The notes below the pieces were generated by a model. That model worked only from the letters and a program-made list of their open reading frames with translations, was not told the origin of the DNA and ran no database searches. DNA of 64,000 nucleotides from Paraphaeosphaeria minitans. Taxonomy: Eukaryota > Ascomycota > Dothideomycetes > Pleosporales > Didymosphaeriaceae. Both the position numbers and the translations under genes were made by a program. Shown piece after piece: positions 54,632 through 64,000 of this stretch (position 1 is its first letter; the number at the start of each line of letters is the position of its first letter). The DNA lies in the NCBI GenBank assembly GCA_015832175.1, contig WJXW01000009.1:1984001-2048000 (forward strand). The letters are read 5' to 3'.

Positions 54632-57600
54632 ATGAACTCGTCGCTCCCCGTCGCCTCTGCCATTAGTGGCGTAGAGTTCCAGTTCTTCTCCGCGCAAGAC
54701 GTCCGAACCGTCTCGGTGAAGCGCATCTCAAATCCGACAACCTTTGATTCCCTCCTGCACCCAGTGCCTGGGGGTCTGCACGATGCTGCCCTGGGAGCTT
54801 TCCTGGACAACCTGTAAGATCTCACATCAGCAATTTGCCCGAAGTCCAACTGACTTCCCTAGATGCGCAACATGCGGTCTCACTACCATGAACGGCTGCC
54901 CGGGCCACTGCGGTCACATCGAGCTTCCCGTCCCCGTCTACCACATCAGCTTCCTCGACCAGCTCCTCCGCGTCCTCCGAGGAAAGTGTTGTTACTGCCA
55001 CAACTTCAAACTCTCCCGCGCCCAGGTCAACGAATATGCCGCAAAACTTCGCCTGCTGCGGCATGGCTTGATTCAGGATGCAAATGCCATGCACGAGCAC
55101 ATTGATGCCAACAAGGGAAAAACCAGCAAGCAAGTCGACTCAGACGACGACCAGGACGAGGATGGCATTATTTCGGAACGGAACACCTACGTTAAAAAGT
55201 GCATGAAGCGCGCCGGCATTTCCAAGCATGACGCGCGCTCGCGGAGCAACATGACCGAGGCTGTTTCCGACGCCAGGCGCCAAGTCATCAAAGACTTCTA
55301 CGGCGCCATTTCCGTGGGCAAGAAGTGCAAGAACTGCCAGGGTGTCAATCCCACCTTCCGCAAGGACCGAAGCGTCAAGATCTTCCGCAAGAACCTCAGT
55401 GAGAAAGAGAGGGTGCAGATGGCCACATTGGAGAAGCGGATGGAGAACCCGCTCGACACTCTGCGACGGAGAGACGAGAGGGCCAAGAAGCAGATCGTAC
55501 ACGACGACGAGGGAGTTGCGGACCTCTCCGAGGAGGACGAGATCGCCGACACGCTGGATGCGCAAGAGGCCGACGGGACCTTGGTAGCATCCGAGTCCAT
55601 GACAGCTTCCAAGACGAAGACAAAGTCCGCAGCGGCTGCGCGCGATAACGTCCAAGAATACATCAATCCCTCGGAAGTCCACGCTCACATAGAGCTGCTG
55701 TTCGAGAACGAAGCGGAAATCTTGCGACTACTCTACAGTCCCTACGCGCATTCCAAAGCATCAATGGCCGAGGTAAACGCCGACATGTTCTTCTTCAGGA
55801 ACATCATAGTCCCACCCAACAAGTACAGGATGGAAGACAAGACCGGAGACTCCATTGCTGAGAACCCGAGGAACTCGCTCTACAAGAATGTTTTGAATGC
55901 TTGCGAGTCAATGCGCCAGATCACCCGAGAGATGCGCGGGGCGGAGAACGAAGCAGGCTACCGGCGACGCAATTTCGGCGATCTGCAGAACATCTGGGTC
56001 ACTCTTCAGGGTGCAGTCAACTCGCTGGTTGACAAAGATGCGAATCCGGCGTCAGGCGTTGCTGGGAACAACAGCGCAGATGGTGTGAAGCAGCTCCTGG
56101 AGAAGAAAGAAGGTCTTTTCCGCAAGAACATGATGGGCAAGCGTGTCAATTTCGCCGCTCGAAGTGTTATTTCCCCAGATCCGAACATCGAAACCAACGA
56201 GATTGGTGTACCACCTGTATTCGCACAAAAACTGACGTTCCCGGAACCTGTTACTAATCACAACTTTTACGACATGAAAGAGGCTGTGCTAAATGGACCC
56301 GACAAATGGCCAGGAGCCGTCGCTATCGAGAACGAGTACGGCCAAGTAGTCTCGTTAAGGAAGAAGAACTACGAAGAGCGACAAGCGTTGGCCAACCAGT
56401 TGCTTGCGCCTTCCAATGCTTTCTTGAACGGATCCAAGAACAAGAAGGTCCATAGGCATCTCGTCAACGGTGACGTGGTCATTATGAACCGACAGCCAAC
56501 ACTCCACAAGCCTTCCATGATGGCACATCGTGCGCGCGTTCTACCTGGTGAAAGGACGATCCGCATGCACTACGCAAACTGTAACACATACAATGCTGAT
56601 TTCGATGGTGATGAGATGAACATGCATTTCCCTCAAAACGAGCTGGCTCGTGCAGAAGCAAATCTCGTAGCCAATACCGACAACCAATACCTGTCTGCAA
56701 CTGCAGGAAAGCCTCTGAGAGGTCTTATTCAAGATCATATCTCTATGGCCGTGTGGTTGACAAGCAAAGATATGTTCTTCACGCGAGAAGAATACCAAGA
56801 GCTGCTGTACTCCTGTCTGAGACCCGAGAATGGACACACAACCTCAGGTACTTTGGTCACCCTTGAACCTACCATTTGGAAGCCACGCCCGCTGTGGACA
56901 GGAAAACAACTCATCACCACAGTTTTGAAGAATATTCAGCCAGCAGACTACCACGGCTTGACTTTGACATCGAAGTCGCAGACAAGCAAAAACCTATGGG
57001 GTCCTTTCACTGAAGAACAGGAAGTCGTCATACAGGATGGCGAGCTGCTATGCGGTATCCTTGACAAGAGCCAAATTGGTCCAGCAGGTGGCGGTCTGGT
57101 GAACGGCATCTACGAAGCACACGGAGCCAAGTCTGCCGGTCAAGTTCTCAGTGTTCTTGGCCGGTTGTTAACGAGGCTGCTAAACATGCGCGCGTTCTCT
57201 TGCGGTGTTGAAGATCTCATCCTCACACGGGAAGGTGACGAAGCGAGACTGCAGGAGCTCAGGAAAGCGGAGAAAGTCGGATTTGAAGTTGCATCAAGCT
57301 ACGTAACACTGGACTCAAGCAAGATTACACCGACCAACAAGGAGTTGAAGAGACGACTGGAACAAGTGATCCGGGACGACTCAAAGTCGAAAACGCTTGA
57401 TATGCTCACCAACGGTGCTTCGGCCAAGATTTCTTCAGCTGTCACTCAAGCGTGTCTGCCCCATCAACTCATCAAACTATTCCCGAAGAACCAGATGCAG
57501 ACCATGACGGGCTCTGGAGCGAAGGGTAGTTTAGTCAACGCCAACCAGATCTCGTGCAATCTCGGTCAGCAGGTTCTTGAAGGTCGACGTGTTCCTATAA

Positions 57601-59877
57601 TGATCAGTGGCAAGTCGCTCCCCTGCTTCAAGCCTTACGAGACCAGCGTTCGAGCCGGAGGCTACGTCGTCAACCGCTTCTTGACCGGTATTCGGCCGCA
57701 GGAGTACTACTTCCATACCATGGCTGGCCGAGAAGGTCTCATTGATACTGCTGTCAAGACCTCGCGTTCAGGGTATCTCCAGCGATGTGTTATCAAGGGT
57801 CTCGAGGGTCTTCGCGTCGAGTATGATACGTCAGTGCGCGATTCTGATGGTAGTATGGTGCAGTTCTTGTACGGAGAAGATGGTCTCGATTCCACGAAAC
57901 ATAAGTATCTCAAGGACTTCAAGTTCCAGGCTGAGAACTTCTGGTCCTTGACCGAGTCTCTCCAGCTTGCGGACGCCTACGGCAAGGTGTTCAGTGAAGA
58001 GGCCACCGAGTTCACCAAGTCTGCCTACAAGAAGTACAAGAAGAGCGGCAAGCTCTCCGCCAAGGGTCCGGCTCTCGCAGAGTATCCTCCTAGTCGCTTC
58101 AGTGGCAGCACGTCGGAGGCTTTCTATGCTGCGAAGGCTGAAGTAAGTAATCGGTCCAGCGTCATGATCTATCATTAACAATCCGCAGTACCTCGACGCA
58201 AACCCTGACGGTCTGATCAAGAAGAAGAAATCAGATGGATCTGGTGACATTTTGCGGAGAAATTTTGAAAGAATTCTTGACGTCAAATACTTGCGCTCGC
58301 TGGTCGAACCGGGAGAAGCTGTCGGGGTGGTCGCTGGTCAGTCCATTGGCGAGCCTTCCACTCAGATGACACTGAACACCTTCCATTTGGCTGGTCACGC
58401 TGCCAAGAACGTTACTCTGGGTATCCCACGTCTTCGAGAGATTGTTATGACTGCTAGTGCCAACATCAGCACCCCCTCGATGACGTTGTATCCTCATAAA
58501 GAGATGCCAGTCAGTGACATGAACAAGTTTGCTAAGAGTATCAGCCGCCTTCCTTTGTCGTCAGTGCTAGACAAGGTCACCGTGACTGAGAATGTCGGCA
58601 CCGGTACACAGTTCACTCAAGCCCGCCAGTACAAGATCAGACTCGACTTCTACCCTGCCAAGGAATACACACAAGAGTATGCCATCCAGGTCCGCGACGT
58701 TGCTGAGTCAATCGAGAAAAAGTTCTGCCCCCGGTTGCACAAGATGGTCCGCGTGGATCTCAAAAAGAAGGGTGAGAACAGATCGCTCTCCACAGCCAGA
58801 TCAGGGGGGGTTCCTACGATCGGCGAAGCCTCTGGCAGCATCGAGCAACAAACCATTCGCCAAGATGATGCTGGCGAGGAAGGTGGCAGGGATGACGACG
58901 TGATGAGCGATGATGGCGAGGCGGAGGGCGACGCAACTGATGCCAAGCAGCGAGGCAGACGCGAAGACAGCGTTGAGTTTGACGCCCCTGAAGAAGGCGA
59001 ACAAGCCGCCGAAGACGTTGATGCAGAAAGCGAAGACGAGACCTACGGTGGTAGCCCCAAGGTCTCTCGCGCCTCCTCCCCAGAGGCAGGCTCCGACGAA
59101 GACGCCGAGCCTCTGGTACCTTCCGAAGAGTCCTCCGAAATTCGCGAAGGGCGCGTAACCCACGCCTGTGCCGACGTCTCCACCTTCAAGTTCGACGACA
59201 AAGCCGGTGCCTACTGCGAAATCACCTTTGAGTACAGCGTGCATACGCCCAAGATCCTCATGCTCAACCACGTCGAAGCCGCCGCCGAGTTCGCCACCAT
59301 TCACGTCATCCCCGGCATCACCAGCGCCGTCCTTGTCACCAAAGACCCCGGCACCGGAAAAGACCTCGACGAGCCCTACATCCTTACCGAAGGCTCAAAC
59401 TTGATCGCCATGCGCGACTTCGGCCACATCATCGACACCTCGCGCATCGCTACCAACGACATCCACTCGATGCTCCGACTCTACGGCGTCGAAGCCTGCC
59501 GCTCCTCCATCGCCAAGGAAATCCACGCCGTCTTCAGCGGCCACGGCATCAGCGTCGACCAGCGCCATCTCAGCCTCATCGCTGATGCAATGACCAAGGG
59601 CGGCGGGTTCACGGCATTCAACCGCATCGGCATGAGGAGCAACCCGTCGCCGTTCATGAAGATGAGCTTCGAGACCACGGTGGGGTTCCTGAAGGATGCC
59701 GTGCTCGAGAAGGAAGCAGAGGCCCTGGATAACCCCAGCGCGAGGATCGTGGTAGGGAAGCTGGGCTCGATGGGTACGGGAAGCTTTGATGTGCTTGCGC
59801 CTGTGCTTGTGCAGGATCCGCTCAAAGAAGAGGTCTTGCCGACGGTGGATGAGGATGTCGAGATGGAGGATGCGTAA
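54632..59877 (+). CDS. RPA190: RNA polymerase I largest subunit (A190)
   Basis: Exons 54632-54813, 54863-58142 and 58189-59877 give 1,716 aa. The N-terminal zinc-binding clamp has [20 protein letters not shown] and CCYCHNF. The active centre is [19 protein letters not shown], with three Asp that hold catalytic magnesium. The bridge and trigger region include [39 protein letters not shown] and [18 protein letters not shown]. Pol I identity rests on the start ([19 protein letters not shown], then [14 protein letters not shown]) and on an acidic insertion of about 120 residues in the jaw (around nt 58870-59130). Pol II and Pol III subunits lack that insertion. There is no CTD heptad tail. It transcribes the 35S rRNA precursor in the nucleolus. 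Confidence 0.96.
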
Positions 59878-60091
59878 CAGTGCGGTCGTGTATTCTTGAC
59901 TTTGCTTTGGCGTTCTGGCGGCATGGACGGGGTTTGGAGCATATTTATGTGTCATGTCACGTTGAACCATGCAAAAGTTGGGTCTGTTGGTGCTATGAAA
60001 TTATCGACTATGCGGGTTCGCTCAGCTTAGCCTTCCCCATTGAACCAGTTTGAGAAGCAACATCTAAGTGTGACTCGTGTCCCATTACATC

Positions 60092-60316
60092 CTACATGTA
60101 TCGCTGTGAAAACCTACCTACACTTGCCTCAACTGAGGCACGTACACCACACCCATCCGCATCCTCGTACTTAACTACCTCCCCACTAACCTTCGCCCTC
60201 TTCACACCCCTCCCACATTTCTTCCTCCCCTGAAAGTACTTCGCTTTCCCAACCCACTCCTTGAGATTGAATGCGTGTTCTAACGGCGGCGGCACGTACT
60301 GGTGGGGGCTTCGCAT
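60092..60316 (-). CDS. Possible small basic protein, 74 aa
   Basis: The middle of this frame has protein character (EHAFNLKEWVGKAKYFQGRK, then RGVKRAKVSGEVVKYEDADG). After that the frame becomes Ser/Val-rich, while another frame on the same strand continues with GVVYVPQLRQV and a stop. This could mean a one-base frameshift or an unseen splice. No family recognised. Confidence 0.35.
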   Translation of the reverse strand: MRSPHQYVPPPLEHAFNLKEWVGKAKYFQGRKKCGRGVKRAKVSGEVVKYEDADGCGVRASVEASVGRFSQRYM

Positions 60317-62556
60317 ATGTAGGTGAGGGGCATGCTTTCCTTGCCGTGGTCTCGTATGTATTACGGGACAGCGGCCTTTGTTGGTTTGCTTGGTTTAGAC
60401 ATCCTAGATAGTGCAACGAACCTGTGGATGCACTTTGATCGAGCACTGACGGGGTTCTACATCTTTTAATCGAAGAGGCCAACACTGTGGATTGATTCTG
60501 ACCTCAGAGTCAACACTAAACTCTCCCAAAGCGCAATCTGTACGCAGGTAGTCAGCGTTAATATTAACATTTCAGCTGAGTAAAACACTTATAGAGCATA
60601 CACCCAGTGACGCCTCTTGGCGGACTGGGCCATAGATATCTCTAATTATACTACTTATACAAGTCTATTTAACCATAGCTCAAGACTTCGCTGGAACATG
60701 TTTAGATCGAGGTAAATAAGCACATTAGAGAGCGAAACGAATTTGAGCCTGTGATAACATAAGAGTAATTTTAACAAGCGCCCTAAGTTGTGAAGGAGGT
60801 CTCGAAAACAGTACAAGCCTACACAACAGCGTTAGCATCTTCAGATTAACAATCCAGAACACGGAACCAAGCGCTTTCTCGAATGTGTGGTCGTTGAGAA
60901 CTGAAAAAAGAGAACTCTTGATACGAAAGATGTTCCGCATGTCTGTATGCTGGGTGTTAAAGACATCTGTGTGGTGATAGCTTGGCGGATACCGTGACGG
61001 CACAACACGATGTGCCAGGAATACTCTAGTAAACCTCTCCGGGGACTGTAATATGGGCACTGCTGGCGACAAGTAGTCTCCAGCCATGTATATAATACAT
61101 ACAGGCTATTCGCGTGTGAATTCAGGGAGTGTTGGGTAGGGTGTGTTGGGTTGGGAAGCCGGAGCCCGGCTGCTGAAACTGGGTGGTCGAAGCGACACCT
61201 TCCAGATAGGTACCTACAGCTTCTTTGCCTGTCCCTACAAACTGACACCAAATCGAGCTCCAGCCTCGATTCAAAAAGCCTATTCTCTGTACGTAAGTGA
61301 AGTTTTCGTTCTTCATCTTGCCGCTCTTCCACATTTGATACGTCTAGTTGGCTACCAGCTTTTCGTGACAGCGCATCTGATTTTAAAATGACTGCAAGCT
61401 AGTGGAGGCGATCACCCATGGGCTGGCTGACTGGGATGCTTGTCAAGCTGCCGTTGGTAAGACCCCGCCGAAGCTGTAGCTGCGTGTTCCATACATAACG
61501 TGCCGCGAATGAAAGCGATAGCCACACGTTCATGACCCTTTACCGTCACACTCCACGTGGGAACACCTGTGTAGGATGTGCCCTTCCAAGTGGAACCATG
61601 AGGTCGGTAACGGTAGACACCCAGCCACAGCCACAGTGTGCCTGGAAGGCAGGCCGTGATCAGACTTATAGAAGCTCGAAGATCAAGAGCAAATTGATCC
61701 AATAGTGTACCCAAAGGATAACCTATCCTGAAAGCGACAGCATCAATAATCTTCCGGTCTTGCTGCAAAGGCATGTTTTGACTGCTACTTGAAGCCAGGT
61801 TCCAGACTTATATGTTGGGTGGAAGTGCTACAGGGCTCCACTGTCGGGGTCCTGTCATCTCTCACCGCTACGTTTTCACAAGGGTTCGGCAACCGCAATC
61901 GAGTGGCCTCGAACCTGCAGTAGGTACGGTACCTATTTCCTATCCCGCGGAGTCAATCAGCAAACATACGTCACGTGCCGCGGCCCGTTGCAAAGTTCCA
62001 GCTTTAGTAAACCCGGCGCCCGAGGCCACCATTGCTAGGTATACTATACCTAGAACCCGATAGTGACATTCTGTGCCGGGGTGCTTTATTAGGCGAACTT
62101 GGGACCCGCAATACCTACAAATTTAAGCGGTGTAATGTGTATGCGATGCCCGCTAAATACTCCAGCTCGCTTGCGCGGCAGGATGGCCAACTAACCCCGG
62201 CAATCTGGACACAATGCTGTCATACTTTGGTTGCAGCATGAACAAAGGGAAGCCACCAGTGTCCACTCTTCATCACTCTGACATTACCCCATCGATGAAA
62301 TAGCGACGAAAAAGTCACACGAGGTGGAGAACATACGAGATGGACAATATGACAGACCCACAGTGTGTCATTATGTTCTATTGCGGACAACGTCAGGCTC
62401 ATCGCCATACGCCCAACTGCATGCTAGTATAGTACATAATCGACAGCTCCCAGGTATCCCGGGATGATCCAGCCTGAGTGGACTCAGAAGTAGGTTATAT
62501 CGGTAATCTTCTGTCTGCATGCTAATCCACGGCAAAGACCCCTTGCCAAGCTGGTC
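60317..62556. other. 2.2-kb region without recognisable genes
   Basis: AT-rich around 60500-60740. Overlapping frames at 60725-61390 on both strands have no domain. The 61.9-62.1 kb part has several GGTACC/TAGGTAT motifs. No gene I can support. Confidence 0.45.
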
Positions 62557-63879
62557 TTACTCCAGCAGTGACGCCTGGTTCGTGTACAGCACGTCGACCA
62601 CGTTGCTCAGCTTTTCGATCGTTCCCAAGGCTGCGTCGTAGGACTGGTCCCTTTCGGACTCGTCAAAGACGATCAAACACCCAGCCCCTTGGTCAAGAAC
62701 TCCAATAATGACCTTGTCCAAGATCATCTGCGAAAGCTTTCGCTCCACTTGAACCGTATCGAGACCCACCATCTTAGCGACATGGTCGATCTCTACCCTG
62801 CTGAACGGCTCGATCACCTTGATCAGGTTCTGTTCCAGCATGTTGTCGTACAGGCGCCGGAGATGGCCCGTGACGAATGCATCGCTTCCCAGCTCCTGGC
62901 GGTAGTCGGTTAATGCCGTCTCGTACTCTTCCAGGCTGCGGTTGGTGTGTGCACGTGCGACGGCCTTCATTGCGTCTAGGCTCTTACCGGCATATTTGAT
63001 GGCGTGTTTTGAGGTCATCAATGAGGTCACATCATCGCCAGCGTTGAGCATAATCTTGCAGAGCAGCATGTACTGCAGCGCTGAGGTTGCCTTTTGCGCA
63101 TCATCTTGCGAGTGGTAGCCCTCCATAGCTTCGATGAAGTACGAGAAGGAGGTGTTGAAGTCGCCGTCCTCTGCATGGAGCATGCCGCTCTGCATGTCAA
63201 GCCCCGCCTGCAGCAAGGGTGGGGTGTAGACTGACGCGGCCGAGGTCCTGGCCGAGGTGAGTGCGGCTCGGCCCTTGGGTATGTTGCCCAGAGCATGGTA
63301 GACGCGTGACTCGAGCAGCTGCACCTCGACCAGCACCAGCTTGTCGTCCAATCGCTTGAGCTCCTTGAGCAGGCCGTTGATAAGCGTGAGCGCATCGTAG
63401 TAGGCGCGTTTCTGCATGTACAAGGATACGAGGCGAGTCTCCAGATTCTGGCGCAGGAAGCCTCTCCGCTCGGACACAGCCCACTCTATGCATGACTTGG
63501 TGACGCTGATCTGGACGTCGGTGGTGTTGGGGATGGTTGTGAAGAGTTCGAGCAGCTGGCGCACTGCATGCAAGTTAGTCACGTGCTACGCGACAAGGAA
63601 CGAAGTCGGCTTACCTAGCTTTGCCGTCTTTGCCTTTGCGAATGAGGATAGCACCGACCGCGTCTGCTTGAGGAGCTCGGCGAGGGCATCCACCCGCCGC
63701 TGGTGGCGGTACAGCTCACCCAGGCCGACCAGCGCGCTCTCGTAGTTCTTTATCGCGGCTTCGTTGGATCCCGGATTTGTCGACAGCACGTCCTTATATA
63801 TGTCCTCCGCCTTGGCCGGCTCTGTCTTCGCGAGCTTCTGGGCCTCCGCTATCCGCTTGCCGTTGTCGGCGGCAGCCAT
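62557..63879 (-). CDS. RPN6: 26S proteasome regulatory (lid) subunit RPN6/PSMD11
   Basis: Exons 63879-63615 and 63563-62557 give 423 aa, the usual length. The start MAAADNGKRIAEAQKLAKTE is preferred over the upstream Met at 63960. The N-terminal two thirds form TPR-like helical repeats (DIYKDVLSTNPGSNEAAIKN, then LVEVQLLESRVYHALGN). The C-terminal PCI domain contains HLRRLYDNMLEQNLIKVIEP, FSRVEIDHVAKMVGL and KLSQMILDKVIIGVLDQGAG. The last helix (IEKLSNVVDVLYTNQ) joins the lid helical bundle. RPN6 clamps the lid to the base and core particle. A 51-nt intron lies after codon 88. Confidence 0.96.
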
Positions 63880-64000
63880 GGCGAGGATCGGTACGGCGAG
63901 AAGGGGTTCGAGATATGCGGGGGAGACGACGGGGTCGCGGGTGGTGGTGGATACGTTCAATAGCGGGGTGGCGGATAAAGTTGGTGAGCTCTTGATGGCA
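63880..64000. other. RPN6 upstream region, cut by window end
   Basis: Promoter and leader of RPN6; the window ends here. An in-frame Met at 63960 would add 27 residues without family resemblance. Confidence 0.5.

Noticed and set aside
53768..54817. Plus-strand frame of 349 codons across PRP3
   Set aside because: Most of it is antisense to PRP3. Only its last part, from the ATG at 54632, is real: the first exon of the polymerase I subunit gene.

Overview
The window is nuclear DNA of a filamentous ascomycete, most likely a Dothideomycete of the Pleosporales type. The reasons are short introns (about 45-80 nt) with GTAAGT/GTACGT-like donors, intron-poor housekeeping genes mixed with secreted carbohydrate-active enzymes, an involucrin-repeat protein, and a Neurospora-type metallothionein. 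I found no CRISPR array, rRNA, tRNA or intact transposon. Gene models were spliced by hand. Exon borders quoted below keep the reading frame, and the summed exons divide by three unless stated otherwise.

Layout. 0.1-7.7 kb: one giant, disordered, repeat-rich protein (-). 8.7-9.7 kb: CstF-64/Rna15-type mRNA 3'-end factor (-). 10.1-18.2 kb: four genes whose products use or handle copper lie next to each other: copper amine oxidase (-), AA9 lytic polysaccharide monooxygenase (+), a 26-residue copper metallothionein (+) and a Ctr copper transporter (-). 19.1-26 kb: POT peptide transporter (-), a single-pass membrane protein (-) and the CHL1/DDX11 helicase (-). 26.4-28.4 kb: AIP1 WD40 protein (+). 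28.9-31.3 kb: a split C2H2 zinc-finger gene (+), then about 3 kb without genes. 34.4-35.2 kb: PL7 alginate-lyase-like secreted enzyme (+). 35.8-37.8 kb: Swi5/Ace2-type transcription factor (-). 38.5-39.1 kb: ubiquitin-eS31 fusion (+). 39.5-41.0 kb: primase small subunit (-). 41.3-42.6 kb: DUF1917 protein (+). 44.5-46.2 kb: allantoinase (+). 47.7-48.1 kb: a small three-exon membrane microprotein (+). 49-50 kb: an island of GTACCTACC-type motifs. 50.8-51.8 kb: a decayed alpha/beta-hydrolase (+). 52.6-54.2 kb: PRP3 (-), divergent from the RNA polymerase I largest subunit (+, 54.6-59.9 kb). 62.6-63.9 kb: proteasome lid subunit RPN6 (-).

Most of the window is ordinary core-genome content. The most unusual part is 10-18 kb. 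There an exported copper enzyme, a probable peroxisomal copper enzyme, copper import (Ctr) and copper buffering (metallothionein) sit together with no unrelated recognisable gene between them. The Ctr stop codon is followed in the same frame by a further 113 open codons. Other items worth attention are the hydrolase that lost its nucleophile, a 24-nt intron-like segment in the Ace2 gene, and a possible GC-AG intron in the LPMO.
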